The notes below the pieces were generated by a model. That model was not told the DNA's origin, did no database searches, and worked only from the letters and a program-made list of their open reading frames with translations. Shown piece by piece: positions 11,181 through 22,460 of a DNA stretch of 41,383 nucleotides. Source of the stretch: Gnetum montanum (taxonomy: Eukaryota > Streptophyta > Gnetopsida > Gnetales > Gnetaceae); NCBI GenBank assembly GCA_015680685.1, contig MNCI01029100.1, positions 1 through 41,383 on the forward strand. The letters run 5' to 3'. A program made the position numbers and the translations under genes. Numbering within the stretch: position 1 is the stretch's first letter; every line of letters begins with the position of its first letter.

Positions 11181-11884
11181 CGATGAGTGTTTGTTTCTAG
11201 CTTGTTGTACATGTCCTGGACCCACATATCCACTGCTGGGATTACCAAGTGTTATGCCATTGGGTGAACCAAGCAATAACATTGGTGGGATTACTAAGCA
11301 AATACGTGTTTACGCTTGAAATTGGTTGCGCTAATTTTACCAATTGATTAACTTGCATGAACTGTAGATATTAACTAAGTGCATGTAATATAAATTGTAT
11401 TAAAAGTAAATTTAATCTAAGTCAAAGTACTACAATGAATAAGAATCAATCTCAATCTTATTGCTATTCATGGAATGTGTCCAGGCACATTGCCACTCGA
11501 ATAAGACATTGTACAATTGACTCAAATCTACACTATGGGCACTTACTGACTGTTCTCTAAGACTATGAAATAAAACTACAAGAGTTCAGCTACTCTATTG
11601 ACAAAAAAAAAATTAAAACTACTACAGATTGTGCATTCAAATGCTGTATTTATAAGCAGGTACACACCCTGCAATATCAGATATTTGATAATGCAACTTG
11701 TGCTCCGATATTGGATACTTGATATTGTAGTTGACCAAAAATTGACTTTTTCATAAAACCCATGCAACATAGCATCTACGACATAGCAGCCAACTGAGAC
11801 ACTGACAAGGATGCTACAACACAGATGCAATGTAGCATCTACAACATAGCATCTATGATATTGCAGCCAACTAATAATTCATCA
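11181..11884 (-). repeat. 5-prime LTR of the minus-strand element
   Basis: Starts on the minus strand with TGATGAATTATT at 11884. Direct repeat of 6077-6811 with strong similarity, including the phrase tgggattaccaagtg, the TATA box at 11647-11654 and the inverted repeat gatgctaca (11810-11818)/tgtagcatc (11831-11839). The last roughly 300 bp present in the 3-prime LTR (5785-6076) are missing or too diverged here, so the 3-prime boundary is uncertain. Confidence 0.65.
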
Positions 11885-11889
11885 ATGAT

Positions 11890-12630
11890 AAAAATAATTA
11901 AAAATCTATAGTAGAATGTTCATACCAATAGCCTTGATCACATTGTGTAATGACACAATAACAAAAGTATAACATGGTTACAATGACACAAGATAATAAA
12001 AAATAATAACCAGTACAGTTCCCAAGGCTATGATAGCCAAAATAATAAACAACAATAGCAGCATAATAGAAACAAAAAAAGCATGTGGAGTCCATCACCA
12101 TCATTATTAAAGCCATCACCATTATAACTTGGGACCTACAAACAATAAAAGTGTGCAACCGTTAGTGATAGGAATAACCATAAATATAATCATTAAACCA
12201 TGAAACAACTTTGAAATTGATAAAGCATGAAAATTCACAATTTTGACAAGGAAACCAAATTATAATTTGCCAAAATTCATGTTGAGTTTGTTTAGCATTC
12301 AACAATTTGGAACAAGAAAAAGTCGGTTTGACATTTGTACCAATTTCTTTAACCAACTACCCCTTTAAAGTGGACCCAAATGTTTACCAACCTTGAAAAA
12401 TTGAATGTAATCCCATCAATTTTTTTTTTCCCAAATAGTAATTTTTGTTAACAATCAAGAGCTAAAATCAACCACGAAGATTGATTGTTCAGGTAACATT
12501 CCAACAAAGCCTTCACGCGGAATCAAAGTCCAACCAATACCAATGTTTTATTTCAACTCACCAAGGCCTTGAATTCAAACTTCAGCAGCACTGTCGGTTT
12601 ATGATTTATGATGCAGCAAAGACAAAGTCA
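11890..12630. other. AT-rich spacer, no gene seen
   Basis: Short open frames on the minus strand (11898-12158, 12162-12356) have low-complexity, AT-driven translations and no recognisable domain. Confidence 0.5.
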
Positions 12631-12639
12631 AATTCAAGA

Positions 12640-13440
12640 AGGTGAGGGAGGCATGGTCATACACTTCGGCAGATCATCTGGATGACGGTATTGTAGTTGG
12701 GCCCGGGATGACAGGTACAAAGTCGTAAGTCAGTGCATCTGGTAGCCTCTCCAGTATGGCTTTGAACATATCAATGACAAAGCCACCTATAATCACAAAT
12801 GCAGGATTGCTCTCCGTCTCTTCATATGATATGAATTCCGGCGATCCAATCCGCAGCAGCACCGCAATCGTCAGCCTCTTTCCTAAATTGGGATTAGCCC
12901 ATTCATGCGTTTGCAACCTCGTCTGTCCAGATCATGTGACCGTATCCAAAGATCCATTAATCCTAGTTCTAGAACAAGCAGAAGAAGATGAAGAATTACT
13001 AGATAGTCCAGCTTCACCAGTTCCACTCCAAAACACCACTCGTCGGTATCTAGCACCCTCAATGTTGAGAATCTCATACAAGGATCCTGGGATTCTCTAG
13101 GGTTTTGCTGCACGTAACGGGCTTGCTAGCTTTCCGTGAATCCAGCATGGAGGCTCTGAATGAAGGTGGGGGTGACGAGCACACCCTGCATGCATGTCAT
13201 GGCCCATGGTTCCATTACGTCCAAATGTCCAATTTGGTGGCCAAGGTCTCCGTTTCAGGCTTGACATTGCAGTCATGTGCAGGAAGAACACCCGCGTCTG
13301 CATTGTGGCCACTTTGTAGAAGGTGTTTCGGCCCTGCAATGGGCCGCGTAGCCCCAATCTGCTGCTGCCACCACGCAGCTCTGCCCCTCTCACTGTCGCA
13401 GCTGTGCCCTGGGTTCTTGCTGCTACTGCCGCTCTCCCCA
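12640..13440 (-). pseudogene. glutamate-receptor-like (GLR) gene fragment
   Basis: Read on the minus strand. The upstream part (about 13440-13135) gives pieces of the amino-terminal domain in changing frames: KVATMQTRVFFLHMTA and, one frame over, MQGVLVTPTFIQS, both typical of the end of the GLR ligand-sensing domain. From about 13090 a continuous frame gives LNIEGARYRRVVFWSGTGEA, then NPNLGKRLTIAV, LRIGSPEFISYEE and GGFVIDMFKAILERLPDAL, the start of the ligand-binding S1 lobe with its G-x-x-I-D-x-F motif, and trails off at YNTVIQMICRSVYD near 12640. One in-frame TGA is at 12934-12932. About 100-150 residues expected between the two domains are missing, and no channel or second lobe is present, so this is a truncated, internally deleted copy. 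It is clearly more GC-rich than its neighbours. In plants GLRs are cation channels of the plasma membrane and endomembranes. Confidence 0.75.
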
Positions 13441-13446
13441 CCGTGA

Positions 13447-14745
13447 TCGCAGATGATTGAGATCCTAGACGCTGAAACTTATGGATTTAAAGAGAAATCA
13501 ATTTAAGGAGAAATTAAGGATTTTTAGGAGGAATGAACCTGAAGAACTACAAAATAACTTGTGCCAAACAAGATCTAGGATATTTCTTGACACCTGACAT
13601 GTTCAAGTTCATGGTAGAATATGAGCACACTAATGATTTAACATGCTTTCTTCTTAATCTAAATCTTCCAATTTAATTGGATGATGATGAAGCTAAGGAG
13701 ATAGTAAGGTTTGAAACACCTCCAAAGAAATTCAGATTATAATCCATAATCAAACTTCTTTGTAATTTGGTGGAAAAATAAAGGTAGATACAATTGCCTT
13801 ATTTCACCAGAAATCTAGCATTATGGCATCATGTTACTAGAATCTAAGATCTCATGTATCCTAGCTAACAGAAGCTACAAAACCCATGTATGCTAGCTTA
13901 TAGAAGCTAAGAATGCTTCAAAAGCTACAAAATTTGGTATCTTAGCCTTGTACATTGAGCATTGTAGTTTTGCAAACTAGACAACCTATAGAGATAGAGT
14001 ACAAAAGTTGTGTTTTAATCCTGTATGTTGGGCATGAAAATTTTGTATGCTAGGCAACATACAAAGGTAGCGTACATAGAATGAAAATTAGCTAAAATTG
14101 TTAGTACACTATATGAAGGTATCCCAGGTATGATAAAATTTGCCAAACATTTGCAACTATCATGGCAGAAACAATCAACGATAAATTAGGACATCAGTAC
14201 CCTATTTAAACAATGATCTATTTCATTGTAAGGACTTTTGTTCATTTTGCATCTATGTCCAATCTGAGACTTTCAAATAGTGTAGACATCGAAGAGTTCA
14301 TGACAATTACCATCATATTTCCACAACGTAGATCACCAGAGTAGACAAGTGAAGTTAAAGAGTAGATCCATGTAGATACGTTGCAAAATACACCCTGCAA
14401 TTGTATTAGAGTTTAAGGAAATTATTGCATCTTTTGGATTTTCCAAAACCCATAATCTATATCTCCTAAACCTTTTCTTGTAATACTTTATTTCAAAGCA
14501 CTAATACCAAATTTGTAGTTCTACCTTTGTTTTATCATTTTTCGCCTATTGTCCTATTCTAATCTTTCATGTTGTGTTTTAAAGTTAAGACGATCATTCG
14601 CATTCTTTTATTATTGCTTGTTAATAGACCCTTTAAGTCCTCATTCAATCGACAAGAATGTTTAAGGTGCTCGCAAATCCTTTTCGAGGCCCATGTATCT
14701 GTGGGTTAAACAGTTTCAATGGGGATCTTCGGCCCTCTAGCACCA
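13447..14745 (+). mobile_element. probable LTR and leader of relic D
   Basis: Non-coding DNA upstream of the relic D gag. Its end (about 14620-14770: gacaagaatgtttaaggtg, then ggttaaacagttt, then ccactagaagg) is similar in order and spacing to 16950-17135 upstream of relic B, which marks a shared LTR/leader junction. A 32-bp tandem pair (catgtatcctagctaacag.. at 13853-13884 and 13885-13916) with further diverged units lies inside. The 5-prime end of the LTR was not located. Confidence 0.4.
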
Positions 14746-14772
14746 AATTTTTCCACCACTAGAAGGTTCATC

Positions 14773-16177
14773 ATGGAACAAGAGAAGATGTAGGAGTGCA
14801 TTCATCTACAAATTGAAGAAGCTAGGATGAAGAGCATCTTGGATTAGCCTCTTTGTCTATACATCACTCTTAGAGGAAGGAGAGGAAGCATTACTTCTGA
14901 GTTTGACATTCACCTAATCAATGAAGCTAAAGAGTAATTAATAGGAGAGCTTAACAAAAGCAAACTCTCTCTCTTAACACATTCATAACATTAGCATCTT
15001 AGCTACTCATAGCATTACACCTAGATCTATTCCACTTTCTAGTAAACCTTTCAACCTTCCAACAACCTCCATTTTACCATACTATCTATTCCCACCTAAT
15101 AATGTCAACAATCCACATTTCAGTTTGCAATCCTCTATTCTACCTTTTGGAACTACCCATTTTATTCTTCAACCATAGCCTATCATACCTCCTTTCCAGC
15201 CTTTTCCATTCTCTGTTTCCATTTCATAGTCATTCATCATTCCTTAAGTTACCAATGTATTCTTCTTTCTTCTATACCCATCTAGTCCAATCCCCTTAGG
15301 TATACTCACTCTTACAACCAGTGCACCTATTCCCTATGTGCATCCTCCCTTAACATCCTCACCACTTACTACACTTTCATCTGTCATTGACTCCACTAAA
15401 ATAGATTCATAGTTGCTAACATTGCTTAATGACATGATGCTCCATCTTCAAAACAATGAAGGTAAAATGAAAAAGGCATTAACCATGTAAAAAAATTCTC
15501 CTGTTTCTTTGAATCAGGTCTTAAGTAATCTCATAAGCTCTACAATCCCTTTTCTAGTCTTGGATAAGGTAGTTTTCTTTTCTACTTTTTCTAAGTACAA
15601 TGGTAAAATGGAAGACCTCATGAATCATGTGGTCACATTCAAGAATGAATGCATGCTTCTGGCTCCTTTTCCACATATTATGTTAAGATGTTTTTTGAAC
15701 TCTCTTTTTGAAAGAGATTTAGAATGATATAAATCCTTAGCACATGGATCTATCACCTTTGTGAAACATCTATTAGCAACCTTCATCAGGTGCTTCAAGT
15801 TCAATATGCCTCAAATCAGAAGCACAATGTCTTTTGTTTTCATTAAATAAGCTCCAAAAGAGCCCATTGATAAATTATAAAACACCACTAAGAAAATTCA
15901 TGTTGCAACTTTTTGGTATTATAACCTTCACCAATTACACTTGAGGCTGGAATTTTTATTGTAAAATGTGAAGATTGTAGTCTACGAGTTACAATTTCAC
16001 ATACTTAAACCTTTGGTGCTAAAAAAATGTCTCATAAGTTGTCATAGCCTCACTTTCCAAGTGGAAAAAGTTATGTCATGTCTATATTTGGACTTGGAAA
16101 GGCTAAAAATGCCTTGGGAATTGCCAAATTTGCCATTTTCATGGGTTTTATGTGGGCCATTACCACAACTACACTAG
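14773..16177 (+). pseudogene. gag: Ty3/gypsy gag, relic D
   Basis: The ATG at 14773 (MEQEKM then a TAG) follows the conserved leader by a few bases. The N-terminal half is broken by many stops and at least one frame change. The capsid core is clear from about 15525 to 15815: VVFFSTFSKYNGKMEDLMNH, VTFKNECMLLAPFPH, LNSLFERDLE, a TGA, then YKSLAHGSITFVKHLLATF, matching the Retrotrans_gag order (fold start, H-x3-F-x4-C, W/Y-K-S-L, GSI, F). Translation to about 16177 continues in the same frame with further stops at about 15848 and 15877. No protease or pol follows. It belongs to a gag lineage different from relics A-C. Confidence 0.65.
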
Positions 16178-16900
16178 AACCACCTACATCGAGCATTGAA
16201 GATGTTTGGTTTTCATTTTTCTAGTAGTGACCAATGTAGTTTCCACAAACCTAATGTTGATGCCACAAGGTCAATGTTGGAATGGTTGGGGTTTTTGGTT
16301 TTTCACAAGGCTAGCATTGCTCCAACAATTCTAACATTGCTTCAATAGTAAAATGATGGACTACCACACCTGCAAATCAAATCAATTTGTTAGTAATCAT
16401 GGTAGAAATTTGTAACACCAAAACCAACAACCATGTAATCTATAAAGGCAAATTTCAAACACATTGAACAGGTTCTTTTGGTTCAGCAAATTTTACAACC
16501 GTGTGCACCTAAAAACCTTTGGCATTTTGTAAAAATTTTGAAGAAATTTGGCAACTAACTAGGCATTTGGGACTCTCAATGTAGTTCCAAAATTCCAAAA
16601 GTTAAACACCTCATTTACCTCCCTAGTGACCAATGTTGCAGATCCTAGCTGAGAACTAGTAAGGAGTTTTGATAATTGGAATTGGGAAGTACCTAGATTG
16701 TGAGGCTGACCACAAAACAAAACCTACTATCTTCAACAGGTTTCAAGTTTCATTCATGTAGCTTCTTGTGAATTTAGGCACATCATTTGTACACATTTCA
16801 AACTCTTTATTTTTAATATTTTATTATTGTAATATTTCAAACTCTACATTATTTTATTATTTTTAATATTTTATTATTGTAATAAAGTTATCACGATTGT
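16178..16900. other. non-coding DNA after relic D
   Basis: No gene seen. An AT-rich local duplication occurs at 16796-16885: tttcaaactct is present at 16796 and 16835, and tttttaatattttattattg twice about 50 bp apart. Confidence 0.45.
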
Positions 16901-16907
16901 ATTTTGT

Positions 16908-17135
16908 GCATTCGTTCTTAGATCAAATCTACATTATTCTTAAAATTTATTAACCCCTTGTTAACACTTCCTAAGTCCCTAGGTGATTGACAAGATCATC
17001 TAGGGTACCTTGGATTCTCTTTCTTGAAAGCCCTTAGGATCCAAGGTTAAAACTGTTTTGCCTAGAATTTTTGATTTTTCCAACAATCGAATTTTTTAGG
17101 TGCTACAATTTTCTAGTGCTAGAAGAAAGGCCTCC
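16908..17135 (+). mobile_element. LTR end and leader junction upstream of relic B
   Basis: Contains, in order, ttgttaacacttcctaagtc, gattgacaagatcatctagg, aaggttaaaactgttt and tagtgctagaag, which align with 14626-14767 before the relic D gag. Because similarity continues past the presumed LTR end into the leader, both sites look like 5-prime LTR/leader junctions of related elements. Confidence 0.4.
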
Positions 17136-17854
17136 GCCCAAGCTCTTCACCAAATCCTACTTTGTCCCTTTTGACACAAATTTTTTCTTTTTTAAAAGTT
17201 CAAAATCTTAAAATTTACATTAAAAATCTACTGAGAAAAACCAATGCTACTGCCCATTTTTTCTATAACCAATCCCCAACATATTGATTATAGGTGATAT
17301 GGGTGTTCTCAAAATTTTCATAGTAGTTGTTGGATTTTCCAAAGCCAGTGTGGTTGCTAGTTAAACCTGCCTTTGTGTGTTCCAAAGGCCATCATAGCTT
17401 TGCTCCAACCACCCAACCCTCTCAAGCTGTGAAATTTTATGACCAAAGCCAGCATAGATCCTCTCAAGTCTCTAGCATAGCTCTTGGAAAACCCAACATT
17501 TTACATTTGCTTTTTAAAACAACTAGTGCACTTTTTTAGGAGGAGGTATTCCCAACATAGTTTTGTTGGGCAAGGTAATTGATTGGTTACCCCCCTCCAA
17601 TGTAGTCCTTGCTGGCAATGGTAATGTAGTTGGTTGTACCAACATTAAAATTGCCACATTTTACTAAGTGTAGTGCATACCACTACCACCTATAGTTGCA
17701 ATCATTACCGTTTTCTAGCCACAACCCTTTACACCTTGGGCAATTTCACTTTCTGGAATTTTTTATTTAATTAATAAAAATTTCTTAAACCAAAGTTAAA
17801 TTACTGATAATGTCTTTCAACCAATCAACAATTTTGCTAATTAACTTAATAGAC
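17136..17854 (+). other. leader of relic B
   Basis: No gene. Short phrases such as agccagcatag, ctagcatagctcttgg and aatgtagtccttgctggc recur between 17340 and 17700 and resemble the core of the array at 27.8-29.5 kb, but no regular period is visible. Confidence 0.4.
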
Positions 17855-19885
17855 ATGGCATCAAACCAAGATGTAGTGAGGATCTATGACCTGAAAGACC
17901 CAACGGTGGTTGAGTCTAGGCAATTACTCAAACAGAGGGATTGAAGCTTGGATTTTACCGTGATAGATGAAAATTTCTATAATTTCATCTACACCAAAAT
18001 CCAAGCTAGCTTGCTCATTCCATGTACAGAAGTTGAATCCAAACATGAGTATGAGCTAATCCACCATAATAGGAAGGAGTACATTCCTTTCCCATATGAC
18101 AAAATATCCTTAAGAAACACTCACATGTGCATCCTATCTCAATTGATTTATATGGATGAGCAAAGCAAGGAGGCTAGATCGAAGGGACATCATGAAGAGC
18201 ATGATGAATTTGAGGTTGAACCAAAATCTGAAAACTTCTTATGACGCCTCTTCCAATAGTTAGCTTTCCAAGCCACTACATCCATCTCAGCCTCTTCCAC
18301 CACTCTCGTAGGACAAGTCCCTCAACCCTCTTTTCTAGTGTAGCCTACCATGTTTAGACTAGCACCTATCATAGTGGCCCACCTGGCACAATTGGTAACC
18401 CAATCAATGCCCCTTTTCTCTTCTATGCCTTTTTGTGTGCAGCCTCATTCTGCATGGCCATCACCTATGGTCTTAACCATTGCTCATTCATTCTCCATGC
18501 TAGTAGGCCCCCACAGTGGGACCTCAAGTAACCCAAGGGTCACATACACCACTCATCCCCTTTGTCTCATAAGTATCAGTAAAAACCTATTTTTCATTCT
18601 TTAGTCCCCTAGTGATGATGATAATCCAACCTCTCCCTCCATTGCAAGATCACAAGCCTCTCAACTTACATTGCAATTGTATGTGCAAATGCCACAACCT
18701 GCAAGAATGCCTCAAGGCTTTAATTAGGTCTTTCATATGATCCAAGACCTTACAAAAGAGTTACATAAGCTTAGACCTTCAACTACTTAAACAATTGAGA
18801 TTATGGATTTGTATCAGGATTATCCTATTAGTCATGTTGTCCATAAATAACTCTTCCCCCAAGCATTTCCATACCCTATTTTACCAAATATAACGGTGAG
18901 GGTAATTCTAATGCTTACCTTATTAATTTTTTCTCCAAGTGCCTATTGTTATAGGCTTGGCCTCATACCATAATGAGGTTCTCCATTATGTCTCTTGCTA
19001 GGAAGGCTTTGGACTGGTACTATGCATTACCGAGAGGTTCAATTACCTCATTAGAGGACTTGATATCATAGTTCATTAACTATTTCAAGTATAACTTGAA
19101 ATCCAATAGGACTCTTGACCAACTAATGAGGGTCAAGCAGGGGCCCCTTGAACCTATGCAAAAGTTCATACAATGATGGAATCCTCTACTGAATGAGATT
19201 CCCAAACCCATAGCCGAGACACACATCTTCTCACCATATTCAAGGGGGTAGTTAATGAATTCATTAAGTCCAAGCTCTATTACCTAGACTCCCAATCACT
19301 CAGTCAAACCTTCTTCTAGACTAAGAACAGAGAGGATGCTTTTGAGGCCCTATCTACATGGCATACAAAAACCAACACATGCAGAAGGACAAGGAGAAGG
19401 AGAGATCAAAACATGTAGTCAAGGCCACTGTGGCCAGAGACAACAAAACAACACAGGGGCCCAAAGTGAACCAACCCAAGGTCCCTATCACAAACAACCA
19501 ACCATCAACATCTAGGGCCTTCACATCAAGCAACAAAAGGCCTAACTTCAAGAGAAAAGATCAGTCAAAGTACACTAGGTTATCCCTAAAATTGTCTAAA
19601 CTCCTTGACTGGTTACTAAAGAGTGGGAGGATTCAATACAAGTAAATGATAGAGAATGCATATAAGACACATGATTGATTATGTGAGATTGTAAAGAATC
19701 CAACTCTAATAACCAAGGATGACCCACCTATGCCTAAGTACTTCAAACTTGACCACTTCTATCACTATCATCAATTACTAGGTCATGATACCGATTTTTG
19801 CCTAGCCTTGAAGGATGACCTGTAGAAGATGATAGATAATGGCAAGCTAGTGCTTGACAACTCTAACTTGGTTAGGCCATAGAAC
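17855..19885 (+). pseudogene. gag: Ty3/gypsy gag, relic B (Ogre/Tat-like)
   Basis: The ATG at 17855 (MASNQDVVRIYDLKD) matches the start of relic A. The N-terminal domain has an open stretch (17948-18241, FTVIDENFYNFIYTKIQASL), then a Pro/Ser/Gln-rich part to about 18680, then the capsid core: YQDYPIS near 18815, FINYFKYNLKS near 19072, LDQLMRVKQGPLEPMQKFI near 19112-19170, and KNQHMQKDKEKERSK near 19368. The C-terminal knuckle region near 19735-19830 reads MPKYFKLDHFYHYHQLLGHD then FCLALKDDL, a degenerate C-x2-H-type knuckle in which the first Cys is Tyr. Stops include TAG at 18257, TAG at 19069 and TGA at 19174, the first two and the last at positions also stopped in relic A. At least one frameshift is present. 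Confidence 0.75.
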
Positions 19886-20519
19886 TAGTCAATGTAGGTT
19901 TACAAAGACCCATTGAATGCCAACAATAACCATTACACCATAGTAGCATTCAATGTGATTAATAGCTCCAGACTTGCATCGTAGCCATTTTTGATTTGGG
20001 TACCTCCTTGCAATGAAAGGGGTCCTTCAAATTTGTCTAGTGCAAGGATTTTTGTTGTTGTGAGAATACCATCACCAACATCTTCTAAGGAATCTTTTGT
20101 GCTTAGAGTGCCCCCTCCCATTGCAACCAAACCAACAACCACCACCAAACAACATCCTCCCATGGTGGCTAACGCAACGACTTCTTCATAGCCCAATAAC
20201 AAAAAATCATCAACTAAAAAAAGTATGAAGTTTGCACTAAAGCTCAAAAACAAAGACAACAAGTAGGCCAAAACATGGAAGGAGGTGGACCTACCAAAGT
20301 CCGCTCCTATTTCATCGATCCCCATGAGCTCTAATGCTCAGGCTACTTCAACTAGTCAACCAAGGAAGGATCCCAAGACACAAGGGAAGGGGAAAGAGGC
20401 CAAACCACAATTGCTAAAACATGAAGTTCACATCTTGGGGTGCATGGAGGAAGTCAAAACCAATAAGAACGAGAAGCCAACAACTAATGACAAAGACTTC
20501 CTCAATGCTATGGAATAGG
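19886..20519 (+). pseudogene. Pro/Thr/Ser-rich gag-protease linker, relic B
   Basis: Begins with VYKDPLNANNNHYTIVAFNV (relic C: MGVYKDPLNTNDASYVINSI) and continues as a low-complexity linker containing repeated R-(I/V)-P-(S/P)-P-type motifs (RIPSPTSSKES, RVPPPIATKPTTTTK), matching the FVIRRPLE/FIIRVPPS repeats of relic C. Such linkers lie between the knuckle and protease in this family. Several TAG stops interrupt it. The long opposite-strand open frame here (19933-20325) is only its shadow. Confidence 0.6.
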
Positions 20520-21417
20520 TCAAAGAATCCTTCAAATAAAAGAACACCTCTTTAAGCCTATATGATCTAGTAATGACTTTTGCTACTCATTGTGAGGTCC
20601 TAGTGAAAATGTTGATGTTAATTTCCATCAGTGAAGACATATTTGCTAGTGAAGAGTCCATCCATGTAGTGATGGTACCACCTTTAACAAATTAAGAAAC
20701 AAAGTTAATGGCATTAGTGTTTCATGATAGCGAGTCAAAATCAATTCCTAGGATGGTGAGATAACAAAGGTCCCTCTCTTCATAACAGTAAGAGTATAAA
20801 AATATAAGTTACACAGGGTGCACGTGAATGATGGGATAATCACTAATGTTATACCCTATATCATTGTTGAATGTTTGGGTCTAATGGAACACATGTAACA
20901 TACCTCAACTTTTGTTCTCAAATCCTTTAATGGATCTTGGGTTGTAGTCAAAGGCTCAATCTCAATGGGCTTCATAGCAGGGAAACAATTCCCCACAACA
21001 GTTAGTTTCTTTGTGGTGGAAGAGAAATGAGGATTCAATCTCATCCTAGGGAGGCCTTATCTAGCTCAATTATGAGTTGTTTCTTCACCCATCAACTAAG
21101 AAAATCACTTGCCTTACGAGGAAGGTGAAAAAATTATTCATAATGACAATGTGGTTTCCTTGGTAGTCAACAATGTTAACATAGAGCAAGGGCATGAAGT
21201 GGAGTTTTAGGAAGAAACTCCTATGGTTAATGACGAAGTCAAGAAGCCTAGTAGAGTGGAAGAGGCCAAAATCAACAACAATGGGATCATGGATGCACCA
21301 TGGAAAGATCTCCTCTTCAATGTGGTTAGCATGGGAAATGGGGAATGCAAGATCATGCAATGTAGATCATACATCTTTCCTAATATTTCAAAGATTAGGA
21401 AAGACTTGCACAATTGA
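20520..21417 (+). pseudogene. pro: retropepsin-like protease, relic B
   Basis: The frame LSLYDLVMTFATHCEVLVKM (near 20550) leads into the aspartic protease. The active-site loop reads HVNDGIITNVIP near 20820-20855; relic C has HVDDGAVTNIIP, so the first Asp of the D-D-G loop is Asn here. Downstream are MGFIAGKQFPTTVSFFVVEE near 20968, FNLILGRPYLAQL near 21035, and HLPYEEGEKIIHND near 21108, which is the second lobe. A C-terminal extension continues to a TGA at 21415. Stops occur at 20797, 20896 and 21028 among others. Homology with the Ogre protease family (S-x-H-Q/N-x...L-P-Y-E-G) is clear. Confidence 0.7.
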
Positions 21418-21740
21418 CGTATGTTTCCTATTTTCTTTCCCCTATTCTCATAATCATATAGCCTTCTTTTTTGCTTTCTTAGCTTAGTTTAAACATTACC
21501 TACATGCATCACTTTACATTACTTTATTGTGCCTTGTTTTAAATTTATTTTGCATGTAGCCTATAGTTTATTCTTGTTTATAGTTTCCCTTTTTATACCT
21601 TATCTACTTTAAAACCATAAAACATAAAAAATACCATAAAATTATAAAGCTTGAAAAATGCCATAAAAATTTTTTAAACTTGAAATATATGTAAAAATTT
21701 TAAAACATAAAACATATAAATTTTTTTTGTTTCAACATGC

Positions 21741-21839
21741 ATGACTTGCCATGACCTGAAACTAGCAATGTGTATGGCCTACCATGGCCTAAAACTAGCA
21801 ACGTGCATGCCCTGCTATGGCCTAAGACTGGCAGCACTT
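21741..21839 (+). repeat. post-protease tandem repeat, relic B (three 33-bp units)
   Basis: Units at 21741-21773, 21774-21806 and 21807-21839 with the core catGGCCTAAAACTAGCAA. 33 bp is 11 codons, and one frame reads GLKLATCMPCYGLRLAA, so a coding repeat is possible. Same repeat family as at 5485-5582 and 40909-41156. Confidence 0.75.
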
Positions 21840-22460
21840 TTACAACTCGTTATAGCCATTATGCCTTAGTTTATATTTTTTTTGGCCTAGTTAATTTGCA
21901 TTTTTACTTTATCAAGTATTTCATTACGATTGCATGATTTAACCAATATAGCCCAACGTAGCCTAATAACATGAATAAAATATGAAACACATAAGATGCA
22001 TAAAACTAAATATGCTAGAACATATAAGAAAAATTAAAATTTTTAAAATAATAATAACAAAAATGTCCATAATATTTAGCCATAGTCACATAGTGTGACA
22101 AGAATTTAATCAACTAGAAACATGTAAAATAAATAGGAGTCCAACATCCATAGGTACACTGTGTAGCAATAACATAGAAAATAATAAATCGTCTTACAAC
22201 AACCAACAACTAGAAACAATTGTAACATCACATCAATAAAATAAAAATAAACCAAAGGAATGATCAAAATTGATGGAACCAAGGTGCAACAAGAGGGGGA
22301 GGGAGAGCATCTCCAACATGATCATCACTAGGGCCATTACTATCACCGAGTACATGTACCAATCATAACAACAAAGGTTTAATCAGTAATCAAGATAATT
22401 AAACTAAAAATAAAACTAAAATAAAATATAATAAATTAATTAAAAATAAATAAACTTGAA
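21840..22460. other. AT-rich non-coding DNA with a polypurine tract
   Basis: No gene. A purine run aagagggggagggagag at 22291-22307 (+ strand) resembles a retroelement polypurine tract, but no LTR start was recognised directly after it. Confidence 0.4.

Larger units (their letters stand above)
5785..11884 (-). mobile_element. gag-only LTR retrotransposon, minus strand, about 6.1 kb
   Basis: Two direct LTR copies (11181-11884 as 5-prime LTR, 5785-6811 as 3-prime LTR, read on the minus strand) enclose a polypurine tract next to the 3-prime LTR, a long non-coding stretch and one gag gene. No protease, RT or integrase motif was found on either strand inside, so it looks non-autonomous. The flanks atggt (5780-5784) and atgat (11885-11889) differ at one base and are a candidate 5-bp target-site duplication. 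The internal region begins right after the 5-prime LTR with the gag start at 11109. It seems to lie inside the 3-prime non-coding part of relic A. Confidence 0.65.

Noticed and set aside
12756-13446. Two plus-strand open frames of 113-114 codons
   Set aside because: They lie opposite the GLR fragment, whose minus-strand translation matches a known family; they are shadows.
19933-20325. 130-codon minus-strand open frame
   Set aside because: Shadow of the Pro/Thr-rich linker of relic B, whose plus-strand text matches relic C.
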